This document shows, piece by piece, positions 1 to 7,819 of a DNA stretch of 28,142 nt. Both the position numbers and the translations under genes were made by a program. The stretch is taken from contig CAUAWV010000030.1 of assembly GCA_958433005.1 (NCBI GenBank), positions 1 through 28,142 on the forward strand, given 5' to 3'. The DNA comes from an uncultured Collinsella sp. (lineage in GTDB: Bacteria; Actinomycetota; Coriobacteriia; Coriobacteriales; Coriobacteriaceae). The notes beneath the pieces were generated by a model that was given only the letters and a program-made list of their open reading frames with translations, ran no database searches and was not told where the DNA came from. Every line of letters starts with the position of its first letter. Within the stretch, counting starts at the first letter, position 1.

Positions 1-99
1 TTTGCTTTTAGGCACACTCCGCAGGACGCAAGAAGCCCTCGCCGCACGAAGTGCGCAGCGAGGGCTTCTTGCATGTCCGAGGACGTGCCTAAAAGCAAA
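1..99. repeat. Nested inverted repeat downstream of ppc
   Basis: Two perfect 15-bp inverted repeats are nested here. The outer arms are 1-15 (TTTGCTTTTAGGCAC) and 85-99. The inner arms are 28-42 (GCAAGAAGCCCTCGC) and 58-72, closing on a further 5-bp stem (43-47 with 51-55, loop GAA). The inner hairpin lies about 60 nt past the ppc stop and may end ppc transcription, but no clear T-run follows it on the minus strand. The outer arms resemble terminal inverted repeats of a roughly 100-bp MITE-like insert, but the left flank is outside the window, so no target duplication can be checked. Confidence 0.6.
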
Positions 100-134
100 C
101 TGATGGCGGGCCCGGACGACTACAGGGCTATCGA

Positions 135-2948
135 TTACCCCGTGTTCTGCAATCCTGCCGAGACGCCGGTCACGGTCGAAAGAATCAGGCTCATGTACTC
201 GGCCTTCTTCTCCTCGGCCATCTCGTCCTGGTTCATACGCACCTCGCGAAGGGCGCGGACCTGGGCGATGGACAGGGCGTCGACATAGGGGTTGCGCACG
301 CGGACAGCGCAGCCAAGCACGCGGCGGCGCTGTAGCGGCCACTCGTCACCGACGATGGCAAGGACCCACTTACGGGTGAGCTGCATCTCGGTGAAGACCT
401 TCTCGGACAGATCCTGGCGATCGCCCAGGTGCAGATACATCTTGGCGATGCGCTGGTCGGTCTTAGCGATCGACATCTCGATGTTGTCGATAAAGGTGCG
501 GAAGAACGGCCACTCCTGGTAGGCAGCCCTGAGCTGATCAAGGTCGCCAAGCTGCTCGCAGGCAGTACCCAGGCCGTACCAAGCGGCCAGATTGATGCGC
601 GCCTGGCTCCAGCTGAAGATCCACGGAATGGTACGCAGGTCGTCGAGCGACTTGGCGCCCAGGCCGCGCTTGGCGGGACGCGAGCCGATCGGCAGCAGAC
701 CGACCTCGGTCAGCGGCGTCACGGTCGAGAACCACGGTGTAAAGTCCTCGGTGTTCAGCAGGTCCAGATAGCGCTCATGGCTTACTGCGTTGAGCTTCTC
801 CGCCATATCCCAGAACTTCTGCGTGGTCTCGGTGTTGGTCTTCTCGACACTCGGGGCCGACTGCAAAAGCGTTGCGGCGGCAACGGACTCAACATGGCGC
901 TGGGCCAGCGTGCGGTTGCCGTAACGGGCAAAGATGACCTCGCCCTGCTCGGTGAGCTTAAAGAAACAGCTGACCGAGCCCTTGGGCTGCGCCAGCACGG
1001 CCTTGTTGGCCGGGCCGCCGCCACGGCCCACGGCACCGCCGCGACCGTGCATGAGCACCAGGTCGATATCGTTCTTCTCGGCCCACTTGGCGATGCGCTC
1101 CTGCGCGGAGTGCAGCGCGAGCATGGCCGTGGTAGGACCGGCGTCCTTGGAGGAGTCGGAATAGCCCAGCATGACCTCCATGCGGCGGTTGGTCTGGGCA
1201 AGGCGCTTTTGCACCACGGGCAGCGTAAGCATCTGGTCGAGCACGTCGACGCAGCCCTCGAGGTCCTCGAGCTGCTCGAACAGCGGGATCACGTCGAGCT
1301 CGGGGACATCCTCCTCGTGTGCAAAGGACAGGTGGGCAAGCTCAAAGACGTCGGCCACATGCTGGGCGCTCTTGGTAAACGAGATGATGTAGCGATGCGC
1401 CATCTTCTTGCCGTAGCGCTTCTGGATGGAGCCGATGGCGCGGAAGGTATCGATGACCTCGCGCGTCATGGGCTGCAGGTCGCCATGGATACCGTTCTCG
1501 TGGATATCCTTGAGGGCGCGGGCGTGCACCACGGAGTGCTGACGGAACTCCATCTCGACCATATGGAAGCCGAAGGACTCGACCTGCCAGATGATGGTCT
1601 GGACCGGGCCGTAGGCAGCACGGACGGCACCGCAGGCGGCCAGCGAGCGCTGGACGACGCGCAGGTCCTCCAGGAACTCATCGGCGCTGTGGTACATGGT
1701 GTCGGTGATGCGACGGACGGTGGCGTTGAGTCGGTCTGCCATGACGAGCATGACGGCGCGATGCGGCTCGTGCTCGGAGATCAGCTCGGCGCGTGCCGTG
1801 TACTGGGTGCTCATCTCGACCTGATGGTTCCACAGGTTGATGAGCTCGGCAGACGGCTTGCTGTAGGTGGCCTCGAGCGTGAGGTTGCGGCCGATGCGGC
1901 GGCACTTGTCCTCGAGCTTGAGCACCATATGGGTGAAATACTTGGCGGCGACCTCACGGCTTACCTTGGCGGTGACGTTGGGGTTACCGTCGCGGTCGGA
2001 GCCGATCCAGCTGCCGGGATGGAAGAATGCCGGGCACAGCGGCGGCACGGTACCGGCCTTATCACCCAGCACCCAGTCGTCAAAACGACGATAGATGACG
2101 GGAATGACGTCGAACAGCGTGTTATCGAAGATGTCGATGATGGTATCGGCTTCCTCGACCGGCGTGGGCTTCTTGAGCGCGATGGGGCTCGTACGCACCA
2201 GGGCGTCGATCTCCTGCAGCATATGGCGCTCGTTCTCCACCAGGTCGGAGCCGCCCAGACGCGGACGCTCCTCCAGCAGGTTGGAGATACGGCGAATCTT
2301 GCCCTCGACGGCCTTGCGACGGGCTTCGGTGGGATGTGCTGTAAAGACAGGGTGGAACTCAAGCTTGCCGAGCAGCTCGTTGGCGCCCTCGACACCCCTC
2401 TCGTTTACCAACTGGTGATAGGCGACGGTGAGTTCGTTGGCGGGATCGACCTCGGTATCGGTCGACGCACCGGCCTCGCGCTCGCGCAGCTGCGCCACAC
2501 GGTAATTCTCCTCCGACAGGTTTGCCAGATGGAAGAAGCTCGTAAAGGCGCGGACGATAACCTGCTGTTTATCGAGCGGCAGGCTGTCGATCAAATCGAC
2601 GACTTCGCGAAACGCCACGGCGGTGGGCTCGTCGGCAGTGGGCACGCCCTGCTCGTCGACGGACTCATCGGCAGCACGGCTACCGGGGTTGCCGGCATTG
2701 GCCACAATCTCGGCTGTCAAAATCTTGTCGAACAGGTCCGCGATCTCGGGATCATACTCGCTAAGCACACGGCGCTCCAGGCGCAAGAACAGCGCCAGAT
2801 TGTCGCGCAGCTCCTCGGGGATCTCGATCTCGGCGAGACGCTCCTTGGACTCGGCATTCGAGCCGATTCGGTTAACGAGGCGGTTGACCACGGCAGCGAC
2901 GCGCGCCGCGGCTTCGGGTACAGACTGGTTGCTTAGGTTCTCAGCCAC
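135..2948 (-). CDS. ppc: Phosphoenolpyruvate carboxylase
   Basis: Cytosolic anaplerotic enzyme that carboxylates phosphoenolpyruvate with bicarbonate to give oxaloacetate and phosphate. About 937 residues, normal for the family. Visible signatures are the catalytic-histidine motif TAHPTEARR (around residue 205), GSDRDGNPNV (about 316-325), VMLGYSDSSKDAG (about 592-604), HGRGGAVGRGGGP (about 634-646) and the family's C-terminal NTG tail. The start is ambiguous. An ATG at 2960 sits one base after AAGGAGG, too close to be efficient. The GTG at 2948 has its own GGAGG four bases upstream and is chosen. The gene stands alone: a TATAAT box lies upstream, and an inverted repeat at 1-99 lies downstream. 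In a gut fermenter it probably feeds oxaloacetate toward succinate or amino acids, which is inference. Confidence 0.97.
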   Translation of the reverse strand: MAENLSNQSVPEAAARVAAVVNRLVNRIGSNAESKERLAEIEIPEELRDNLALFLRLERRVLSEYDPEIADLFDKILTAEIVANAGNPGSRAADESVDEQGVPTADEPTAVAFREVVDLIDSLPLDKQQVIVRAFTSFFHLANLSEENYRVAQLREREAGASTDTEVDPANELTVAYHQLVNERGVEGANELLGKLEFHPVFTAHPTEARRKAVEGKIRRISNLLEERPRLGGSDLVENERHMLQEIDALVRTSPIALKKPTPVEEADTIIDIFDNTLFDVIPVIYRRFDDWVLGDKAGTVPPLCPAFFHPGSWIGSDRDGNPNVTAKVSREVAAKYFTHMVLKLEDKCRRIGRNLTLEATYSKPSAELINLWNHQVEMSTQYTARAELISEHEPHRAVMLVMADRLNATVRRITDTMYHSADEFLEDLRVVQRSLAACGAVRAAYGPVQTIIWQVESFGFHMVEMEFRQHSVVHARALKDIHENGIHGDLQPMTREVIDTFRAIGSIQKRYGKKMAHRYIISFTKSAQHVADVFELAHLSFAHEEDVPELDVIPLFEQLEDLEGCVDVLDQMLTLPVVQKRLAQTNRRMEVMLGYSDSSKDAGPTTAMLALHSAQERIAKWAEKNDIDLVLMHGRGGAVGRGGGPANKAVLAQPKGSVSCFFKLTEQGEVIFARYGNRTLAQRHVESVAAATLLQSAPSVEKTNTETTQKFWDMAEKLNAVSHERYLDLLNTEDFTPWFSTVTPLTEVGLLPIGSRPAKRGLGAKSLDDLRTIPWIFSWSQARINLAAWYGLGTACEQLGDLDQLRAAYQEWPFFRTFIDNIEMSIAKTDQRIAKMYLHLGDRQDLSEKVFTEMQLTRKWVLAIVGDEWPLQRRRVLGCAVRVRNPYVDALSIAQVRALREVRMNQDEMAEEKKAEYMSLILSTVTGVSAGLQNTG

Positions 2949-2992
2949 GTTTCCTCCCATTCCTCCTTCTATGCACGTAACATGCGGTATCC

Positions 2993-2998
2993 ATTATA
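2993..2998 (-). promoter_or_regulatory. Candidate -10 box of ppc
   Basis: A perfect TATAAT reads on the minus strand, about 45 nt before the GTG start. No good TTGACA-like -35 is seen 16-18 nt upstream. The context is GTGCC followed by TATAAT, similar to the box before hisS. Confidence 0.5.
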
Positions 2999-3112
2999 GG
3001 CACTCGGCAAAAACTTTCGGAGCTGATTGCGCTTTACCACACAAAAGTATTTTCTGCATTGCAAGGGTTTTTGCCCCAAATGGTCGTATTTCTCGGTGGA
3101 CGGCATATGCAA

Positions 3113-3148
3113 ACGGGGGCATTCCGCATAAATGCGAAACACCCCCGT
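3113..3148 (-). terminator. Hairpin terminator after hisS
   Basis: ACGGGGG (3113-3119) pairs with CCCCCGT (3142-3148), with a further inner stem GCAT/ATGC. On the minus strand it is followed by a short TTT only. It lies 58 nt past the hisS stop, so it most likely ends hisS transcription. Confidence 0.6.
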
Positions 3149-3205
3149 AACAATCGCTCTCCATGAGCAGGGCACGTTAGCAGGCCCGCAGCTCAAAAAG
3201 ATGCG

Positions 3206-4519
3206 CTACAGGCGCTCGCGAACCGCCTCGACCACGTTGGCCAAATCGACGAGAACCTCGTCGTGACTCTGCATGTCGCGCACCTTGACCTTGCCGGCGG
3301 CAAGCTCGTCGCCGCCCAGGACCAGGATGAGCTTGGCGCCCACCTTGTCGGCCTGCTTAAACTGGGCCTTGAGCGAACGACCCTGGTAGTCGGCCTCGGT
3401 CACGATGCCTGCGGCGCGAAGCTCCTGCGTGATGGCAAAGACGTTCTGACGCAGCTCCTTGCCGGCATTGGCGACGTAGACGCACGGGGCCTCCTCGGCA
3501 CCCAAGTCGTTACCAAATGCCTGAAGGGCCAGCAGGGCGCGCTCAAAACCGACGGCGAAGCCGACGCCGGCCGTGGGCTTGCCACCCTCGAGCTCGACCA
3601 AGCCGTCATAGCGACCGCCGCCACCGATGGAGCCGACACCGGCACCGGGAGCCTCGACCTCAAAGACAGTACGGGTGTAGTAGTCCAGGCCGCGCACCAG
3701 GGTGGGATCCTCGACATACTCGATACCGGCGGCATCCAGATAGCGCTTGACCTGCTCGTAGTGCTCGCGGCACTCGTCGCACAGGTTGTCGCCCATCAGC
3801 GGGGCCTCGGCCATGATCTCGCGGCAGCGGTCGTTCTTGCAGTCGAAGGCGCGCAGCGGATTGAGCTCGGCGCGCTCGCGGCACTCGTCGCACATCTCGT
3901 CGGCGTGATCGAGAATGAACTGCTTGACCTGCTCGCGATAGGCCGGACGGCACTGGGCATCGCCCATCGAGTTAATGAGTAGACGAAGCTTGGAAAGATC
4001 GAAGCCCAGGCGCTTGTAGAACTCCATGAGCATAATGATGCACTCGGCGTCTGCCGCCGGATCGGGAGCACCGAGCCACTCGATGCCCACCTGGTGGAAC
4101 TGGCGCAGGCGTCCCTTCTGGGGGCGCTCGCCACGGAACATGGCCTCGGCGTAATAGGCCTTAAACGGCGTGGAGCCCTGGGGCACCAGGTTGTTCTCGA
4201 CGACGGCGCGCACCACACCGGCCGTGCCCTCGGGACGAAGGGCCAGGCGCTGCTTGGGCTTAAGCTTGGTGTCGGTGCCCTCGGTAAAGACGCGCTCCAG
4301 GTTGGCGCCGCTGAACACGCGGAACATTTCCTTGCGCACGACGTCGGTCGACTGGCCGATACCGTGGACAAACACGTCCACCTGCTCGATCGCGGGCGTC
4401 TCGATGGGCTTAAAACCAAACGGCTCGAACACGCCGGCCGCAATCTGCTGCATCTTTTGCCAGGCGCGCATCTCGGCGCCGATAAGGTCGCGGGTTCCCT
4501 CCGCCTTCTGTGCCTGCAT
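3206..4519 (-). CDS. hisS: Histidyl-tRNA synthetase
   Basis: Class II aminoacyl-tRNA synthetase that charges tRNA-His. 437 residues, usual length. Motif 2 is seen at about residues 128-143 (starts FRGERPQKG, ends QFHQ). The histidine-specific signature LVRGLDYYTRTVFE is at about 274-287, followed by GGGGRYDGL and motif 3 AVGFERALL; a C-terminal anticodon-binding domain follows. The insertion domain has Cys pairs (two CDEC motifs plus two single Cys, about residues 210-250), suggesting a metal-binding knuckle. A TTG two codons upstream is in frame, but ATG at 4519 is preferred because AAAGGTG lies seven bases before it. Its upstream neighbour is a broken transporter, so it is probably a single-gene unit. 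Confidence 0.97.
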   Translation of the reverse strand: MQAQKAEGTRDLIGAEMRAWQKMQQIAAGVFEPFGFKPIETPAIEQVDVFVHGIGQSTDVVRKEMFRVFSGANLERVFTEGTDTKLKPKQRLALRPEGTAGVVRAVVENNLVPQGSTPFKAYYAEAMFRGERPQKGRLRQFHQVGIEWLGAPDPAADAECIIMLMEFYKRLGFDLSKLRLLINSMGDAQCRPAYREQVKQFILDHADEMCDECRERAELNPLRAFDCKNDRCREIMAEAPLMGDNLCDECREHYEQVKRYLDAAGIEYVEDPTLVRGLDYYTRTVFEVEAPGAGVGSIGGGGRYDGLVELEGGKPTAGVGFAVGFERALLALQAFGNDLGAEEAPCVYVANAGKELRQNVFAITQELRAAGIVTEADYQGRSLKAQFKQADKVGAKLILVLGGDELAAGKVKVRDMQSHDEVLVDLANVVEAVRERL

Positions 4520-4561
4520 GGGCAAACACCTTTCTTTTGTATCGCGTCATAGGTAACGGTC

Positions 4562-4567
4562 ATTATA
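4562..4567 (-). promoter_or_regulatory. Candidate -10 box of hisS
   Basis: TATAAT on the minus strand about 43 nt before the hisS ATG, in the context GTGCCG then TATAAT. The -35 position falls inside the long hairpin at 4585-4644 and has no recognisable hexamer. Confidence 0.45.
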
Positions 4568-4584
4568 CGGCACAAACACATACA

Positions 4585-4644
4585 GCGGCGGCGCGTCTGA
4601 CCGAACGAGGGTATGGGGGCTCGTTCGGCCAGATGCGCCGCCGC
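4585..4644 (-). terminator. Long hairpin between MFS remnant and hisS
   Basis: A 24-bp stem: GCGGCGGCGC (4585-4594) with 4635-4644, then TCTG with CAGA, one A/C mismatch, then CCGAACGAG (4601-4609) with CTCGTTCGG (4620-4628). The loop is 10 nt. There is one G/T wobble. It lies 47 bases past the stop of the broken transporter, so it may be the old terminator of that gene. No strong T-run follows, and it directly abuts the hisS promoter. Confidence 0.55.
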
Positions 4645-4690
4645 GGTAGCCACGGACGAAGCGGACAAGCGGCAATGCGCTTTGGCCTAT

Positions 4691-5099
4691 CTACTCCCCC
4701 GCCACGCTCGCGCGCAACTTGGCGGCGATAGGCTCGGATGCTAGCAGGAACACAAGCATGACCACGGAGCACGCCAGGCACACAATCCAGGTGCTCGCAA
4801 AGGAGCCCGTGACATCGAACAGCACGCCCGAGACAATGGCGCCCACGGTGCCGCCGACCATCTCGAGCGAGGTAATGGTGCCCGTGACCTTACCCAGGTC
4901 GGCCATGCCAAACTGCTTAGACGCAGCGATCGTAGGCGTTGGAGATGTTGTACTGCGCAAGGGAAATGCCCAGGTCGCTGACGATCAACGGCTGGAACAG
5001 GCTCATGCAGTTGACGAAAATCGTGTAGCACGTGGCCATGATCACGAAGCCAGAGGCCACCACGAGCCAGCCGGGGAAAAACTTACGCTGCTGGGACAT
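4691..5099 (-). pseudogene. MFS transporter remnant, internal deletion and frameshift
   Basis: Two overlapping fragments of one major facilitator gene. The first (5099 down to about 4940) encodes the N-terminus: a short basic start, one membrane helix (WLVVASGFVIMATCYTIFV) and the SDLGIS segment typical just before helix 2. The second, in another frame (about 4945 to 4691), encodes the last two helices of the C-terminal half (LEMVGGTVGAIVSGVLFDVTG and STWIVCLACSVVMLVFLL) and a hydrophilic tail. A normal MFS protein has about 400 residues and 12 helices, so roughly 250-270 residues are missing. The junction lies near 4925-4950. The N-terminal fragment reads into a stop (at 4917) soon after it. 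The start keeps a usable AAGGAG site (5107-5102), so the loss may be recent. Confidence 0.85.
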
Positions 5100-5222
5100 A
5101 CTGCTCCTTATTTAACAAACGAATAGCCGGCGCCGGGCGCCGGTAGTGCCCAAGATTGCCTTGAAAGACAAGGGCATAGGCCTTACGGCCATGCCCGCAG
5201 GCTTGAAAGGCAAGGTTGGGTG
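5100..5222. other. Hairpin-rich intergenic stretch
   Basis: Three structures are packed here. A 17-nt perfect dyad (5127-5143, CCGGCGCC/GGCGCCGG around one G). A hairpin at 5172-5196 (GGGCAT bulged A GGCC, loop TTAC, GGCCATGCCC). Two near-identical copies of CTTGAAAGRCAAGG flank that hairpin (5160-5173 and 5202-5215), and TTGCCTT/AAGGCAA (5156-5162 and 5207-5213) can extend the stem. It sits just past the stop of the M20 gene, so it probably serves as that gene's terminator, though no long T-run is present. Confidence 0.5.
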
Positions 5223-6518
5223 CTACCGGTGGTCGGCGATATAGCCCAAAGCGACGGCGGTATAGGCCGCGGCACCGAGCGGCAGTTCGGCATCGTTAAA
5301 GCGCGCCTTGGGATGATGCTGAGCAAAATGCTCGTCCGTATCAGTCACGGCAGCGCCCACGGTAAAGTACGCACTCGGGATCTCGCTCGAGATCAACGCG
5401 AAGTCCTCGCTCGCCATGGCGTGGAACAGCGGCAGGAAGGCGGACTTGGGCAGCACCGCGCCCACGTAGCCAAGCGACGCCTGCGTCATATCGTCATCGA
5501 GTACGAGCGGGGGAACATCCGAGAGCGTCTCAATAGTCGCCGGCGTACGATAGGTCGTGGCAACGCCTTTGACGACCTCCGCGATGCGGGCCTTGAGGTG
5601 CTCCATGAGCTCGACATCGAAGCCACGCAGCGTTCCCTCGAGCACACAAGTATCAGGGATGACATTTGCGGCCTGACCGCCGGCGAACTTGCCAACGGTA
5701 AGCGCGACCTCCTTGGCCGCCGGCACTTCGCGAGCGATAAGCTCCTGAAGTGCCAGATGCACGTGCACGCCCGCCGTAATGGGGTCGATGCAGATCTCGG
5801 GGCTCGAGCCATGACCGCCCTTGCCCTGCAGCGTGATGCGGAAACCGTACACGCCCGAGAGCGCCGGACTGCCGTAAAGCACCAGGCCAAGCGGCGACTG
5901 GCTATTGACATGCATGGCAAAGGCGACCTGAGGGCGCGGGTTCTGCAGCAGACCGTCGGCGATGGCGGCGCGGGCACCCTCAAAGGTTTCCTCGCCCGGC
6001 TGGAACAGCAGCTTAACCGCGGCGTTGGCATCAACAAGCTCAGTCTCGCGCGCTTTGAGCATACGAGCCGCGCCAAGCAGCGCCGTCGCGTGCATATCGT
6101 GACCGCAAGCGTGCATGCAGCCGTTGGTGGATGCAAAGGGCTCGCCGGATTCCTCGGCAACGGGCAGGGCGTCCATGTCGCCACGAAGCATGATGACCGT
6201 ACCAGCCTGCTCATTCGTGCAGACGCCATTGCCTTGGGCCGCGGCGGCACCGGAGCCGACAAGGCCCACAACACAGGAGCCGTCGACGAGCGTGGCAAAC
6301 GGGATGTCCATCTCGGTCAGACGTGCCTGGATATACGCAGAGGTCTGTGGGAGGCTATTACCCAGCTCGGGCATCTGGTGGAGATCGTGTCGCCACGCAG
6401 CGAGCTCGTCTGCAAAAGCCTGAGCTTCTGCAACAAGACCGTCACCGATAGCGGTCTGCGCCGCGGCGGTGGCCTTGGGCGTTGATTGCGGTTGAAGATC
6501 GGACAAAGCTGGTGCCAT
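5223..6518 (-). CDS. M20 family metallo-amidohydrolase
   Basis: Zinc-dependent peptidase/amidase of the M20D type (hippurate hydrolase, N-acyl-amino-acid amidohydrolase, AbgA-like group) that cleaves an amide bond next to a carboxylate. 431 residues. Metal and catalytic motifs are present: GDMDALPV (about 113-120), MHACGHDMH (about 135-143), QPGEETFEGA (about 173-182), a dimerisation-domain segment with KGGHGSSPE, and MASEDFA near the C-terminus. No signal peptide, so cytosolic. The start ATG at 6518 has GGAGG six bases upstream; an in-frame extension of 18 codons has no such support. The substrate cannot be told from sequence. It stands between a transporter remnant and an EamA exporter; whether the lost MFS gene supplied its substrate is speculation. 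Confidence 0.9.
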   Translation of the reverse strand: MAPALSDLQPQSTPKATAAAQTAIGDGLVAEAQAFADELAAWRHDLHQMPELGNSLPQTSAYIQARLTEMDIPFATLVDGSCVVGLVGSGAAAAQGNGVCTNEQAGTVIMLRGDMDALPVAEESGEPFASTNGCMHACGHDMHATALLGAARMLKARETELVDANAAVKLLFQPGEETFEGARAAIADGLLQNPRPQVAFAMHVNSQSPLGLVLYGSPALSGVYGFRITLQGKGGHGSSPEICIDPITAGVHVHLALQELIAREVPAAKEVALTVGKFAGGQAANVIPDTCVLEGTLRGFDVELMEHLKARIAEVVKGVATTYRTPATIETLSDVPPLVLDDDMTQASLGYVGAVLPKSAFLPLFHAMASEDFALISSEIPSAYFTVGAAVTDTDEHFAQHHPKARFNDAELPLGAAAYTAVALGYIADHR

Positions 6519-6596
6519 AAATGCCCTCCAGTAACGTTTTTGCAGTAAGCACTTTGATAGCGTAAAGCGCAAGGTACAACTTTAAGGGCGAGGCAT

Positions 6597-6622
6597 AAAA
6601 AATGCCGCCCCAGGAGGGCGGC
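6597..6622 (-). terminator. Intrinsic terminator of the EamA exporter gene
   Basis: GCCGCCC (6604-6610) pairs with GGGCGGC (6616-6622), loop CAGGA. On the minus strand it is followed directly by ATTTTTTA, a textbook rho-independent terminator 13 nt past the exporter stop. Confidence 0.9.
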
Positions 6623-6634
6623 GCAACAAGTTGT

Positions 6635-7618
6635 TTACAATTGCGGGCGCGGCTTTCGACGCAAAAAATCGAAGTGAGTCTCGCTCAAGATAATCGACAG
6701 GAAGATAAGCACAAAGCCGGCGAGCAGGCGCGAGGTGAGCGCCTCCCCCATCAGCAGCACCGAAAACAACACGCCCGAAGGCGACTCCATCGAAAGGAGC
6801 AGCGAGCCCGTCGAAGCCGGGACATGCGCCAGGCCGACGTTTTGGATGAGCAGAGCCACGCATGTGCAGCCCACCGAGAGAAACGCCATCACACAGATAA
6901 AATTCGGCGTCCACACGGACAGAGGCGCCTGGGTCTCGAATAGCAGCGACGAGATCAGGCTCAGCACGCCATTGCCCACAAACATCCAAAACGTGATGAC
7001 GTTGATGTCCATTTTGCGACCGTACTTGGCGGTCACCGCCATCTGGATGGCGAAGAAGACCGCGCCGCCCAGCGTAATGGCATCGCCGATGTTGAACTCG
7101 ACGCTATCGAGCGCCACCAGGCCAATGCCCGCCAAGCACAGCAGTGCCGCGCCCAGATTATAGCGGGTGAGTTTTTCGCCGCTCAGAAAATAGCTCGCAA
7201 AGGGCACGAGGATGCAGTACGTACCCGTCAAAAACGCGTTCTTGCCCGCCGTGGTGTGCGCCAGGCCGACCGTCTGCAGGACGTAGGCGGCCCACATAAG
7301 TGTGCCCATTCCAAGTCCGACGATAAGATTGCGGGCGTTGAGGTGCGCGATGATGCGCTTGTGGAAGATGACAAACATGACCAACGCCGCAGGCAGAAAG
7401 CGCACGCAGAGCAGTTCAAACACCGGAATGGTGTCGAGCGCGTCCTTCATAGTGGTAAAGGAGTAACCCCAGATAATCGCCACCGAAAGCAGTAGAACTT
7501 TCCAGAACAACGGCGAACGAGCACCGGCACCACGGGAGGTGCCGCCCGCACCCAGGTCCTCGCGAGCCACAGGGCCATCGGGCATCATTTCGATATTGTC
7601 AGTGACATGCTGGGGCAT
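6635..7618 (-). CDS. EamA/DMT-family transporter
   Basis: Ten-helix inner-membrane exporter of the drug/metabolite transporter superfamily. 327 residues, slightly longer than usual because of a hydrophilic N-terminus of about 35 residues before the first helix. Two EamA repeats are evident: the first starts at VLLLSVAIIWGYSFTTMKDA and the second at GDAITLGGAVFFAIQMAVTA; the second ends with SPSGVLFSVLLMGEALTSRLLAG, typical of the family. The start ATG at 7618 has GAGGA seven bases upstream. It has its own terminator and lies about 100 bases downstream of the M20 gene's start, so it is probably a separate unit. Members export amino acids, nucleobases or other metabolites; the substrate here cannot be assigned. 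Confidence 0.88.
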   Translation of the reverse strand: MPQHVTDNIEMMPDGPVAREDLGAGGTSRGAGARSPLFWKVLLLSVAIIWGYSFTTMKDALDTIPVFELLCVRFLPAALVMFVIFHKRIIAHLNARNLIVGLGMGTLMWAAYVLQTVGLAHTTAGKNAFLTGTYCILVPFASYFLSGEKLTRYNLGAALLCLAGIGLVALDSVEFNIGDAITLGGAVFFAIQMAVTAKYGRKMDINVITFWMFVGNGVLSLISSLLFETQAPLSVWTPNFICVMAFLSVGCTCVALLIQNVGLAHVPASTGSLLLSMESPSGVLFSVLLMGEALTSRLLAGFVLIFLSIILSETHFDFLRRKPRPQL

Positions 7619-7685
7619 AGGGCATCCTCGCGCTCAATCTGGGCGTGGTGTCCGCACGCGCGTGACCGCATGCCGCCTCATGGTC

Positions 7686-7722
7686 AAATAAAAACAGGGC
7701 GCACCGGACCCCCGGCACGCCC
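7686..7722 (-). terminator. Second terminator after the YhgE pair
   Basis: GGGCG-CA-CCGG (7697-7707) pairs with CCGG-CA-CGCCC (7712-7722), loop ACCC; the two CA steps face each other as an internal loop. On the minus strand the hairpin is followed by TGTTTTTATTTG, so it works as an intrinsic terminator for minus-strand transcription. Confidence 0.8.
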
Positions 7723-7771
7723 CGCTACTGTAGCAACAACCAAGCAGCCCATGCAATTCACTCAACTAAAG

Positions 7772-7802
7772 CGTCGGAACAGAAAACCTCGATGTTCCGA
7801 CG
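7772..7802 (-). terminator. First hairpin after the YhgE pair
   Basis: Perfect 10-bp inverted repeat CGTCGGAACA / TGTTCCGACG with an 11-nt loop, 17 nt past the yhgE stop. Only CTTT follows on the minus strand, so it is weaker than the hairpin about 50 nt further on; together they look like tandem terminators. Confidence 0.6.
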
Positions 7803-7819
7803 GCGTTTACGTTGCTGTA

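Noticed and set aside
429..2936. 835-codon plus-strand open frame antisense to ppc
   Set aside because: It is in codon register with ppc, so its lack of stops only reflects the rarity of TTA, CTA and TCA codons in ppc. No family resemblance, and ppc has all its catalytic motifs.
5220..6485. 421-codon plus-strand open frame antisense to the M20 gene
   Set aside because: Register mirror of the amidohydrolase, which has intact metal-binding motifs.
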